The notes beneath the pieces are model-generated. The model was not told where the DNA came from. It saw nothing but the letters and a program-made list of their open reading frames with translations, and did no database searches. DNA of 36,718 nucleotides from Gemmataceae bacterium (GTDB lineage Bacteria; Planctomycetota; Planctomycetia; Gemmatales; Gemmataceae): positions 1-36,718 of the forward strand of contig SHZY01000053.1 of assembly GCA_009692065.1 (NCBI GenBank), read 5' to 3'. A program made the position numbers and the translations under genes. Numbering within the stretch: the first letter of the stretch is position 1; each line of letters begins with the position of its first letter. Shown here piece after piece: positions 1 through 7,836 of this stretch.

Positions 1-387
1 TTGGCGCCACCAGACACCGCGAACAGAGAGGAGGAAACCGTAGCCACCGGTTCAAGCACCTGTACAATCCCCTGAGCGTTTCAAGGGATGACATCCTTTA
101 CCCCATAACTCGAACCTGGCAATCTTCCATTTCAGGCTGAACCAATACAACTACACCTTGGGCCTGACGCAAACCCAGGGCGTTGCCCTGGGCTGATTTG
201 TTGCCGCACCTTCGGTGCTCGGAAAAAATGCGCAACGTCAAAACGCGCGAGCAAGGATTGGATTCCCACTTCGTCGCGAGTTGTTCCTTGCTTGCGCGTC
301 GGGCTCGGGCTCTTATTCATCACCCCGCAGTTTCGCCCACCGACGATTCTTGGCAAACTGAATGAACCGAACCTACGGGGTTTTTTC
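1..387. other. Left edge, no confident gene; short hairpins
   Basis: I find no supportable complete gene here. One forward frame is open from the window edge to a TGA at 138-140 and could be the tail of a gene starting outside, but 46 codons are too few to identify it. Two GC-rich hairpins follow: CCCAGGG/CCCTGGG at 174-192 and GCACC-TTC-GGTGC at 206-218, the second with a UUCG-type loop. They resemble the structured, dispersed, non-coding repeats seen in planctomycete intergenic DNA (inference). The sequence directly before the next gene's ATG (about 370-387) has a T run and no clear ribosome binding site. Confidence 0.4.
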
Positions 388-1689
388 ATGCGTCGAACTG
401 CCGTCATTGCTTGGCTGGGCATGTTGCTCTCGGCCCCGGTCGTGCGTGCGGGCCTGTACTACTCCGGCGAACAGTACGCATCGCTGCCGGCTCAGTGGCG
501 CGGCTTTCTCCTCGATCACCGGGCCCTGCGTAATGTTGCCGTGAAGCCGAAGTTCGAAGTCGACGCAAGCCCGCTGCGGACACGCTATCGTCAAGATGCC
601 GACAAGCTGCAAGCCCGTATGCCCAAGGAAAAACTCGGGGCGGACGAAATGGCCGACCTCGGTGCCCTGTACATTCGGCTCGGCGAATTTGAGCGATCGA
701 TCGAAATCCTGCGTCCTGCTCAGCGAGCGCATCCAAACCACTTCGCTCTTGCCGGCAACCTCGGTACCGCCTGGCAACTCCAGGGTGACCTGCGGCAAGC
801 GGCGACCGCGCTCGAGGAGGCGGTCCGCCTCGCGCCCGGCAGGCTCTTGGCGTTTGAAGAAGCCCATCTCAAGCTCGTGCGCTCGCGCCAGCAACGGCCG
901 GCGGGAGAACTCGACGATATCTTTGGCATCCGTTACGGCACGGAGAAAGACGCCTTCGAGGTGGGAAAGATTGCGCCTTTGCAGATGAAGAAGCTGCCGG
1001 CCCAAGCAGTCTCTATCGCCCAGCAACTCGCGCTGTGGCTTCCCGCGGATGGTCCGCTCCTGTGGCAACTTGCTGAACTTGCCAACGCGCATGGCGATGT
1101 CCGCAGCGGTGCGGCGATGATGGAAGGTTGCGTAGTGCAGTTCGGCCTGAACCACCCGACTCTCCGCAAGCATCGGCAGATCTTGCGCGAGGCGGCCGAG
1201 AACCTGCCGATGCCGAAAATCGGCGAGGAACACGTCGATAAACATGCGGGGACGATCGCTTTCCGCTCGCGCCGGCCGCTGCTCTCGAAGCTCGAGATGG
1301 TGGCGCTGCCTGCCATCGATCCGAAGGGAGTGAATCCGATCCCATGGGAGTTGTTCGGCGAGACCGCTCTTGCCAAGCCCTTCAAGGTGAGTTTTCCAAA
1401 GTATTTGCACGAACTGGAAGGCAAGCAGATCTCGATGACCGGGTTCATGTATCCGTTGCGCGAAGATCCGGACGCGGCGGCATTCCTGTTCATCGAGGCG
1501 CCTGTCGGCTGCTGGTACTGCGAGATGCCCGAGACGACGGGAATTGTCTATGTGCAACTGCCGGCTGGCCAAACGGCACGCTTTCAGCGTGGGCTGGTGC
1601 GCGTGGTCGGCCAATTGCGCCTGAACGCGACCGATCCCGAGGACTTTCTTTACTCCGTGAAGGACGCCCGCGTTGGGGCGCTGGATTGA
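388..1689 (+). CDS. Secreted TPR protein with C-terminal DUF3299-like domain
   Basis: This is a predicted exported protein of 433 residues. I chose the ATG at 388 because it begins a good signal peptide (MRRTAV, a hydrophobic stretch to about residue 17, cleavage near VRAG); the frame is open further upstream but that part does not look like protein. Residues about 75-150 show tetratricopeptide-like helical pairs with the spacing of TPR motifs (for example LGALYIRLGEFERSIEIL), suggesting protein-protein contacts. The last 100 residues resemble DUF3299-type domains of planctomycete and proteobacterial exported proteins, including the pattern L-x-GK-x-I-x-x-x-GFMYPL and a CWYC motif. The function is unknown. 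No obvious ribosome binding site precedes the start. A palindromic repeat follows 7 bases after the stop and separates it from the acyl-CoA dehydrogenase gene on the same strand. Confidence 0.75.
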   Translation: MRRTAVIAWLGMLLSAPVVRAGLYYSGEQYASLPAQWRGFLLDHRALRNVAVKPKFEVDASPLRTRYRQDADKLQARMPKEKLGADEMADLGALYIRLGEFERSIEILRPAQRAHPNHFALAGNLGTAWQLQGDLRQAATALEEAVRLAPGRLLAFEEAHLKLVRSRQQRPAGELDDIFGIRYGTEKDAFEVGKIAPLQMKKLPAQAVSIAQQLALWLPADGPLLWQLAELANAHGDVRSGAAMMEGCVVQFGLNHPTLRKHRQILREAAENLPMPKIGEEHVDKHAGTIAFRSRRPLLSKLEMVALPAIDPKGVNPIPWELFGETALAKPFKVSFPKYLHELEGKQISMTGFMYPLREDPDAAAFLFIEAPVGCWYCEMPETTGIVYVQLPAGQTARFQRGLVRVVGQLRLNATDPEDFLYSVKDARVGALD

Positions 1690-1696
1690 TTCACCT

Positions 1697-1739
1697 CTTC
1701 GATTAGCGCTCGCGGGCGCCGTGCGAGCGTTAAACGAAG
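1697..1739. repeat. Intergenic palindrome, family 1 (copy 1)
   Basis: This inverted repeat has arms close to CTTCGTTTAGCGCCCGC and its complement, here with a few mismatches (CTTCGATTAGCGCTCGC / GCGAGCGTTAAACGAAG). It fills most of the gap between the TPR gene and the acyl-CoA dehydrogenase gene. It could form a hairpin in the transcript, but there is no T run after it. It is one of eight full copies in the window. Confidence 0.85.
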
Positions 1740-1761
1740 TTGGGTTAGAACGAGGAACCGC

Positions 1762-3579
1762 ATGGCCCTGACCACGTCCCAAATCCAGGAACAAAAAAAA
1801 CAAGCCGAGGAGCTGCTGTTCTCCGACAAGGGAAAGCTCGGCTTCGCCAAGGCGATTTTCTTCGGGCAGTTTCAGGCGCCATTGCTATTCCCGTACCCTG
1901 AGCTGAAGCCGGAGGAGCGGCCGGCCGTCGAAAAAGCAGTCGAGGACGTCCGCAAGTTCGCCGAGGAGCACATCGACGCCGCCGCAATCGATCGCAATGC
2001 CGACATCCCCCGCTCGGTGATTGACGGCCTGGCCGATCTTGGCGTCCTGGGCATGACCGCACCCGTGGAGTTCGGCGGCCGCGGCTTCTCGCAGCTCGGT
2101 TATTCAAAAATCCTCCAGGTCATCGGCGGCCATTGTTCAGCGACGGCGGTCTTCGTCAATGCCCATCACTCGATCGGCGTACGCGCCTTGATCCTTTTTG
2201 GCACGCGCGAACAGCAGGAACGCTGGTTGCCCGATCTGATCTCCGGCCGAAAACTTGGCGCGTTCGCCTTGACCGAACCGGAGGCCGGCTCCGACGCAGC
2301 CAACGTGCAGACCACCGCGACTCCCAGCGCCGATGGCAAGACGTGGATCCTCAACGGAGAAAAACGCTACATCACCAACGGCGCCATCGCCCAGGTTTTG
2401 ACCGTGATGGCCCGTACGCCAGTTCCCGGTTCTGACGAGACCAAGATCACCGCCTTTCTGGTGACGCCCGACATGCCCGGCTTCGAGGTGCTCGAAGCCC
2501 GTATGGAGAAGTGCGGCATCCGCGGCACCGCGACTGCCCGCCTTGCCTTCAAGAATATGCCCGTCCCAACGGAGAATATTCTCGGCCCCGTCGGCAAAGG
2601 TTTACGCATCGCCCTGACTGTGCTCGATTTTGGCCGCACGACCTTTGGCGCCAGCTGCAGCGGCGTCGCGCGCGTGTGCCTCAAGGCGGCCATCAAACAT
2701 GCCCACAAGCGTGTGCAGTTCAAGGAGCCGATCGGCGAGTTCGAGCTGGTGAAAAAGAAGATTGCGTTCATGGCGGCTAACACCTTCGCGATGGAGGCGA
2801 CGACGGCGCAATGCGCAGCCTTCATCGACCGCGGCGGCGACGACTACATGCTCGAAACCGCCATGCTCAAAGTGTGGTCCACCGAGGCGCTCTGGACCAT
2901 CGTCAACGACACGCTGCAAATCTACGGCGGGCAGGGCTACTTTACTCGCGATCCATTTGAACGGATGATGCGCGATGCCCGCATCAACGCGATCGGCGAG
3001 GGGGCGAATGACGTCCTCAAGGCGTTTATCGCGGCCGTTGGTATGCGTGGCGTTGGCGAGCACCTCAAGGGCGTGCTTGGCGCGCTCAAGCATCCGATTC
3101 AGGAGTTCGGGACGTTGTGGAACTTTGCCCGGGAACGGCTGGCTGCTCACTTCACGATGCCGACGATTCCCGTTGCAAGTCCACAGTTGAACGCCGAGGC
3201 GAACCACCTGTCGTGCCGCGTGCGCGACTTTGGCCTCGCGGTCATTGACGTGCTCAAACATTTCCGCAAGCAGGCGCTGGCCGAGGCGACGGGGGCCGAC
3301 GACGAGGAACTCAAGATCATGCGGGTCGTGCTGAAGAGCCAGTACATGCAGGAGCGCCTGGCCGACGTTGCGTGCGATCTTTATGCGTCGAGCTGCACGC
3401 TGGCTCGGCTCGATCACCTGTTGAGCACCAGCAACGGCCATGCGGACACGCAGCGCGACATCCAGGCGGGGCGCTACTTTATGGCGATCGCGAATCGGCG
3501 CATCAAACAGAATCTGGCGGCGATGTGGACCAACGACGACGAGATGACGACACAGGCGGCGAATGCGTGGCTCAAGTAG
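1762..3579 (+). CDS. Acyl-CoA dehydrogenase, VLCAD/ACAD9-like
   Basis: The 605-residue product is a flavoprotein that would introduce the alpha,beta double bond into acyl-CoA in fatty-acid beta-oxidation. It has the usual order of acyl-CoA dehydrogenase N-terminal, middle and C-terminal domains, with the signature ALTEPEAGSDAA and the C-terminal signature QIYGGQGYFTRDP. An extra C-terminal helical region beyond about residue 430 makes it longer than the 380-residue short/medium-chain enzymes and close to ACAD9/VLCAD length. The Glu at about residue 413 (IGEGAND) sits where the catalytic base lies in VLCAD-type enzymes. The ATG at 1762 is the natural start, since the N terminus resembles the ACAD9 leader helix. 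No electron-transfer flavoprotein or thiolase genes are nearby, so the chain-length preference cannot be inferred from context. Confidence 0.93.
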   Translation: MALTTSQIQEQKKQAEELLFSDKGKLGFAKAIFFGQFQAPLLFPYPELKPEERPAVEKAVEDVRKFAEEHIDAAAIDRNADIPRSVIDGLADLGVLGMTAPVEFGGRGFSQLGYSKILQVIGGHCSATAVFVNAHHSIGVRALILFGTREQQERWLPDLISGRKLGAFALTEPEAGSDAANVQTTATPSADGKTWILNGEKRYITNGAIAQVLTVMARTPVPGSDETKITAFLVTPDMPGFEVLEARMEKCGIRGTATARLAFKNMPVPTENILGPVGKGLRIALTVLDFGRTTFGASCSGVARVCLKAAIKHAHKRVQFKEPIGEFELVKKKIAFMAANTFAMEATTAQCAAFIDRGGDDYMLETAMLKVWSTEALWTIVNDTLQIYGGQGYFTRDPFERMMRDARINAIGEGANDVLKAFIAAVGMRGVGEHLKGVLGALKHPIQEFGTLWNFARERLAAHFTMPTIPVASPQLNAEANHLSCRVRDFGLAVIDVLKHFRKQALAEATGADDEELKIMRVVLKSQYMQERLADVACDLYASSCTLARLDHLLSTSNGHADTQRDIQAGRYFMAIANRRIKQNLAAMWTNDDEMTTQAANAWLK

Positions 3580-3580
3580 T

Positions 3581-3624
3581 CTTCGTTTAGCGCCCGCGCG
3601 GCGCCATGCGGGCGCTAAACGAAG
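3581..3624. repeat. Intergenic palindrome, family 1 (copy 2, consensus-like)
   Basis: This copy is nearly perfect: CTTCGTTTAGCGCCCGC, a short centre GCGGCGCCAT, then GCGGGCGCTAAACGAAG. It occupies the whole 51-base gap between two convergent genes, starting 2 bases after the acyl-CoA dehydrogenase stop and ending 6 bases before the oxidoreductase stop. The position would suit a bidirectional transcription terminator or insulator, although U tracts are absent. Confidence 0.9.
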
Positions 3625-3630
3625 ATGGGT

Positions 3631-4809
3631 TCATCCCATCACCCCATATCCATACGGCGTCTTCACCGGATCGTTTTCATCGAAGCGCGTGTAGCGCAAT
3701 GGCGCAATGTCAAGCGCTGATGCCTTGCCGTCCACGATCAATTCGGCCATCAGTTGACCGACGATGGGGGACATCTTGAAGCCGTGACCGCTGAAGCCGA
3801 CGGCGCAATAGGCGCCTTCGAGGCCAGGCAGCTTGTCGATGATTGGGTGCCAGTCGGGAGTGATCGCGTAGAGGGCGCCATAGCCGCCGCGGCCATAGCT
3901 GCGGTGCATGGCGGGGTAGCGCCGGCTCAAACGCTGGCGGACGCCGGGGAGCCAATCGCCGTCGGCGGCCTCGTTGTATTGATCGGGATTGACGGGCTGT
4001 TTGATCTCCTCGCCCGCTAGACTGCCCGCGTGCAGCATCTCGCCGTGCGTCGGCTTGAAGTACAGGCCTTGCACGAAGTCGCAGTAGACGGCGGTGCGTC
4101 GGCCAAAGTCCGGCGGCCGGCGATAGAGCGCGACCTGCGTACGACAGGCCTGCACCGGCAGCTTGACGCCGAGGTCCTTGCCGAGCTTCGCCGCCCACGG
4201 GCCGGTCGCCAGGATGACGGTGCCGCTGTTGTAATGCCCTTCGTTCGTCTCGACCCCGACGATCTTGCTTTTCTCGGTGACGACGTTCTCTACTTCAACG
4301 CCAAGGCGGATGTCGGCCCCCTCGCGCCTCGCGGCCTCGGCATAGGACGCGACCACCTGCACCGACTCGACGTAGCCGGCTTCGGCTTCGTAGATCGCGA
4401 TTTCATCTTCCTTGAGCCGAGCGTTCGGATCGATGTCGGCAAGGACCTGCGCGGAGACGAGGCGAACATCGATGCCGAGCTCCTGCTGCATTGCGAGATT
4501 GGCGTCGAGGCCCGGCTTGTCTTTTTCGTTAACGATGAGGACCATGCCGGTGCGAGAAAAGACGGGTAGGCCGCCGACGATCTGGTCGAACTGCTCGAAG
4601 ACGCGCAGGCTCTTCTGGGCCATGCTGGCGGTCAGGCGGTTGGAGTAGTGCTGGCGTACGATGGCGCCCGATTTGCCCGAGGAGCCGGCGCCGAGGAACG
4701 ATTTTTCCAAGAGCACGACGCGTCCGGCCTTGCGCTTGGCGAGTTGCCAGGCGATGCTGGTGCCCATGACACCGCCGCCAACGATGAGGATATCGCAGTT
4801 TACGGCCAT
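3631..4809 (-). CDS. FAD-dependent oxidoreductase, DAO family (sarcosine oxidase beta-like)
   Basis: The 392-residue flavoenzyme has an N-terminal Rossmann motif (ILIVGGGVMGTS), the DAO-family TGPWA motif near the middle, and the C-terminal pattern GFSGHGFKMSP seen in sarcosine oxidase beta subunits, glycine oxidases and related amine or amino-acid oxidases. The substrate is probably a secondary amine or N-methyl amino acid, but this cannot be fixed from sequence. I chose the ATG at 4809 because GAGG lies about 8 bases upstream; a TTG four codons earlier is less likely. The gene lies directly after cysK on the same strand, separated by 59 bases that hold a strong hairpin ending 11 bases before this ATG. 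Confidence 0.85.
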   Translation of the reverse strand: MAVNCDILIVGGGVMGTSIAWQLAKRKAGRVVLLEKSFLGAGSSGKSGAIVRQHYSNRLTASMAQKSLRVFEQFDQIVGGLPVFSRTGMVLIVNEKDKPGLDANLAMQQELGIDVRLVSAQVLADIDPNARLKEDEIAIYEAEAGYVESVQVVASYAEAARREGADIRLGVEVENVVTEKSKIVGVETNEGHYNSGTVILATGPWAAKLGKDLGVKLPVQACRTQVALYRRPPDFGRRTAVYCDFVQGLYFKPTHGEMLHAGSLAGEEIKQPVNPDQYNEAADGDWLPGVRQRLSRRYPAMHRSYGRGGYGALYAITPDWHPIIDKLPGLEGAYCAVGFSGHGFKMSPIVGQLMAELIVDGKASALDIAPLRYTRFDENDPVKTPYGYGVMG

Positions 4810-4820
4810 GTTCGACCTCA

Positions 4821-4860
4821 AGAAGCCCTGGGGTTCGGAGTACCTTACCCCAGGGCTTCT
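4821..4860 (-). promoter_or_regulatory. Perfect 14-bp stem-loop between cysK and the FAD oxidoreductase gene
   Basis: AGAAGCCCTGGGGT at 4821-4834 pairs perfectly with ACCCCAGGGCTTCT at 4847-4860, leaving a 12-base loop. On the minus strand it follows the cysK stop by 8 bases and ends just before the GAGG of the next gene. No T run follows, so it may be an mRNA-stability or attenuation element rather than an intrinsic terminator. Confidence 0.6.
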
Positions 4861-4868
4861 TAATTCTG

Positions 4869-5825
4869 TTATTCCGGAAACAGCGACGTGCTCAAATACC
4901 TTTCGCCCAGGTCAGGCAGCACGACGACAATCAGCTTGCCCGCATTCTCGGAGCGCTGTGCGACCTGGATCGCTGCCCATGCTGCCGCGCCGCAGCTGAT
5001 GCCGCACAGCATGCCTTCCTCGCGCGCGAGCCGGCGGGCGATGTCGAAGGCATCCTCGTCCTTGACCTGGATGACTTCGTCGATGATCTTGATATTCAAG
5101 ACTCCCGGCACGAATCCGGCGCCGATGCCCTGGATGCGGTGCGGCGACGGCGTGAGCGGCAGGCCCTTCATTTTTTGCGTGATGACGGGGCTAGTGACCG
5201 GCTCGACTGCGATCGCCTTGAACGAGGGCTTTTTCTGCTTGAGAACCTCACTCACGCCCGTGATGGTTCCACCGGTGCCGACGCCGGCGACAAGGAAATC
5301 GACCTTGCCGTCGGTGTCGTTCCAGATTTCCTCGGCGGTGGTCTTGCGATGAATCTCGGGGTTGGCTGGGTTTTCAAATTGCTGCGGCATAAACGATTTG
5401 GGATAGTTTTTCAACAGCTCGGTGGCTTTTTCGATGGCGCCGGTCATGCCACGCTCGCGCGGCGTGAGGACGATTTCGGCGCCAAACGCTTTCAGGAGGC
5501 GACGGCGTTCGAGGCTCATGCTCTCGGGCATGGTGACGATGAGCTTGTAGCCACGGGCGGCGCAGGTGAAGGCCAGGCCGATGCCTGTGTTGCCGGAGGT
5601 TGGCTCGATGATGACGGTGTCCTTCGTGATCTTGCCCGCCTTTTCGCCGGCGTCGATCATGGCGACGCCGATACGGTCCTTGACCGACCAGAGCGGGTTG
5701 AAGTTTTCCATTTTGGCAACGACGGTCGCCTTGGCGTCGCCAACGACGCGGCGCAATTTGATGAGCGGAGTATTGCCGATAGTTTGCGTTATATCGTCGT
5801 AGATTCTGCCTCGTCCGGCGGCCAT
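4869..5825 (-). CDS. cysK: Cysteine synthase A (O-acetylserine sulfhydrylase)
   Basis: This PLP-dependent enzyme makes L-cysteine from O-acetyl-L-serine and sulfide in the cytoplasm. The 318-residue length is normal for CysK. Lys49 in SVKDR is the expected PLP-binding lysine. TSGNTG (near residue 76) is the substrate-binding loop and [10 protein letters not shown] (near residue 180) the phosphate-binding glycine loop; GISCGAA lies near the C terminus. The N terminus ([10 protein letters not shown]) matches the family. The ATG at 5825 is supported by AAGGAG 7 bases upstream. CysM and cystathionine beta-synthase share the fold, but the lack of a CBS or heme domain and the motif details favour CysK. 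A possible promoter lies about 40 bases upstream. Confidence 0.95.
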   Translation of the reverse strand: MAAGRGRIYDDITQTIGNTPLIKLRRVVGDAKATVVAKMENFNPLWSVKDRIGVAMIDAGEKAGKITKDTVIIEPTSGNTGIGLAFTCAARGYKLIVTMPESMSLERRRLLKAFGAEIVLTPRERGMTGAIEKATELLKNYPKSFMPQQFENPANPEIHRKTTAEEIWNDTDGKVDFLVAGVGTGGTITGVSEVLKQKKPSFKAIAVEPVTSPVITQKMKGLPLTPSPHRIQGIGAGFVPGVLNIKIIDEVIQVKDEDAFDIARRLAREEGMLCGISCGAAAWAAIQVAQRSENAGKLIVVVLPDLGERYLSTSLFPE

Positions 5826-5866
5826 GGGGTTGCTCCTTGAGGTGCGGTGAAAGTTATCCAGAGGCG

Positions 5867-5895
5867 AGTTTAGGTGAAAAGATGGGTTGAAACAA
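5867..5895 (-). promoter_or_regulatory. Possible sigma-70-type promoter of cysK
   Basis: On the minus strand, TTGTTT (5895-5890) and TAAACT (5872-5867) are separated by 17 bases, about 40 bases upstream of the cysK ATG. The match is moderate. Confidence 0.35.
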
Positions 5896-5914
5896 GATGT
5901 GGGTGGTTCAAAAC

Positions 5915-5953
5915 CCCCAGGAATCGTTCGCCGTTGGCGGACTCATCCTGGGG
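5915..5953 (-). terminator. Possible terminator after recJ
   Basis: CCCCAGGA (5915-5922) and TCCTGGGG (5946-5953) form an inverted repeat starting 7 bases beyond the recJ stop. Read on the minus strand the stem is followed by GTTTTGAA, a weak T tract. The loop contains a smaller CCGCC/GGCGG pairing. Confidence 0.4.
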
Positions 5954-5960
5954 CGTGGGG

Positions 5961-7727
5961 CTATTGCAATTTTGCCTCCGGCCCTGCCTGAAAATCCTTC
6001 ACTTCAATGTCGACCGTTTTGTAGCCCTGCCATTCGTTCCAGCGCGGCACAAAGGCGAGACAGCACTGGCCTGCTTGCGACATCAACTCGTCACAGCGAT
6101 AAGCCAGGCCAAAGGCGATCGCACGCAGCTCCTTGCCGTTCTGACGGACCTTGAAGGACAGGTGGCGCTCGCCGCCCCCGACCTTGCGAGGTTCGCCGAT
6201 GATTTGCAACCGATCGGCCAGGAGCAGCGGCGCCGGATTGCCGGAGCCGTAGGGTTCTAATTGATCCATCGCTTGCATGAGGCCACTTGTCAACGCTGAA
6301 AGTGGGATCTCCGCGTCGAGCGTCAAGCGATGTGGTTGTGGGTTGGAACCAAGCTGGCGGGCGGCGACCGAGCAGAAGTTCTCCCGAAATGCATCGATCG
6401 CTTCGGGAAGGATGCGGAAGCCGGCGGCGATCGCATGCCCCCCGTGGCCGACCAGATCCGCAGTACAGGCTTGCAATGCCTCGTGCAGACTGAAGCCGGG
6501 GATCGATCGGCCGGAGCCTTGCCCGTGCGGCTGGCCTTCACGCAGCGAGATCATCAAGACGGGCCGGGCGTATTGATCGACGAGCCGGCTGGCGACGATG
6601 CCAATCAAGCCGGGGTGCCATTCCGAGCTGGCCAGAACGAAAGCGGACGATTGCAGGTACTGCGCGGCCTGGTCGCGTGCTTCCTGCAAGATGCGGCGTT
6701 CCATGAGCTGGCGCTCCTGGTTTTGCCGTTCGAGATAGTCCGCGAGGATGTCGGCCCGCTGTTGGTTCCGCGTCGTCAAGAGTTCGACAGCAAGTCGCGC
6801 GGTGCCGAGTCGCCCGGCGGCATTGATGCGTGGAGCGATGGCGTAGCCGATGTCCACGGCCCCGACGTTCAGCTTCGTATCCAGCTTGGCGCATTTCATC
6901 AGCGCGAGTAAACCCATCATGGGTTTGCTGCGCATGCGTGCCAGGCCATGGCGGACGAAGACACGATTCTCCTCGAGGAGCGGCACCACATCCGCGACCG
7001 TCCCCAGCGCCGCGAGCAGGATGCCGTCCAGCAAGAACTCACGCAACTCCGGTGTCACCTTCGGGCTGCCGCATGCTTTTTTGCAGAGTGCCCACGCCAG
7101 CTTGAAGGCGACCCCGGCGCCGGACAGTCCGCCGAACGGATACGAGGTCCCCGGTAGGCGCGGATGGACCAGCGCCGAAGCACGCGGCAACGTTGCCTTC
7201 ATCTCGTGGTGATCGGTGACGATCAGTTCCAGGCCGAGACGATGCGCCTCCTCGGCCTCCTCCACGCTGGCGATGCCGCAATCGACGGTGATGACGACGT
7301 TCACGCCGTTGCTGGATAGTTTTTGCAGCGTCTCATTGTTCAGGCCGTAACCATCTTCGAGGCGGTGCGGCACATGGAAATCGACGTTGGCTTTCAGAAG
7401 CGTCAAGCAGGTCAAGAGGATTGCGGTGGCGGTGACGCCGTCAACATCGTAATCACCGTACACGCAGATTTTTTTCTGCTCCTGAATGGCGGCAAAGATG
7501 CGCTCGACTGCGGTGGTGACTCCGGGGAGCAATTCGGGTTCGTGCATCCCGTTGAGTGGGCAGGCGAGAAAGCGATCCGCGTCCGGCGGCTCGGCGATGT
7601 TGCGGTTAAGCAGAAGTTGAGCGAGGATCGGCGAGACTTTCAGCGAGCGGGCGAGGCGCTCGATAGCCGATGGGTCGTGTGGCAACAGATGCCAAACCTT
7701 GGCGCCGTTTCGGAGGGGGTCGTCCAT
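5961..7727 (-). CDS. recJ: Single-stranded-DNA-specific exonuclease RecJ
   Basis: RecJ degrades single-stranded DNA 5' to 3' in RecF-pathway recombination, mismatch repair and base-excision repair. The 588-residue product has the DHH phosphoesterase motifs in order: motif I VYGDYDVDG (near residue 90), VITVDCG, motif III VTDHHE, and the DHHA1 motif GGHAIAAGF in the C-terminal half, followed by the RecJ OB-fold region. These Asp and His residues bind the catalytic Mn/Mg ions. I chose the ATG at 7727; the frame continues to a TTG ten codons upstream, and neither has a strong ribosome binding site. Family-1 palindrome copy 3 lies 41 bases upstream of the start. Confidence 0.93.
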   Translation of the reverse strand: MDDPLRNGAKVWHLLPHDPSAIERLARSLKVSPILAQLLLNRNIAEPPDADRFLACPLNGMHEPELLPGVTTAVERIFAAIQEQKKICVYGDYDVDGVTATAILLTCLTLLKANVDFHVPHRLEDGYGLNNETLQKLSSNGVNVVITVDCGIASVEEAEEAHRLGLELIVTDHHEMKATLPRASALVHPRLPGTSYPFGGLSGAGVAFKLAWALCKKACGSPKVTPELREFLLDGILLAALGTVADVVPLLEENRVFVRHGLARMRSKPMMGLLALMKCAKLDTKLNVGAVDIGYAIAPRINAAGRLGTARLAVELLTTRNQQRADILADYLERQNQERQLMERRILQEARDQAAQYLQSSAFVLASSEWHPGLIGIVASRLVDQYARPVLMISLREGQPHGQGSGRSIPGFSLHEALQACTADLVGHGGHAIAAGFRILPEAIDAFRENFCSVAARQLGSNPQPHRLTLDAEIPLSALTSGLMQAMDQLEPYGSGNPAPLLLADRLQIIGEPRKVGGGERHLSFKVRQNGKELRAIAFGLAYRCDELMSQAGQCCLAFVPRWNEWQGYKTVDIEVKDFQAGPEAKLQ

Positions 7728-7767
7728 GCTGCGATGCCGTTTCCAGGTGCAATCCAAAGAAACCCAT

Positions 7768-7823
7768 CTTCGTTTAGCGTTCGCGCTGCGCAGTCCGATA
7801 TTTTGGCGCGAACGCTAAACGAA
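7768..7823. repeat. Intergenic palindrome, family 1 (copy 3)
   Basis: The arms are CTTCGTTTAGCGTTCGCG and CGCGAACGCTAAACGAA, with a 20-base centre. It sits between the stop of the Tat-exported oxidoreductase and the recJ start. The compensating change (CGC to TTC in one arm, GAA in the other) keeps the stem paired. Confidence 0.85.
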
Positions 7824-7836
7824 TATCAATTCCGCA

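Noticed and set aside
373..1803. A 476-codon minus-strand open frame opposite the TPR gene
   Set aside because: Shadow; the + strand product has a signal peptide, TPR pattern and C-terminal domain.
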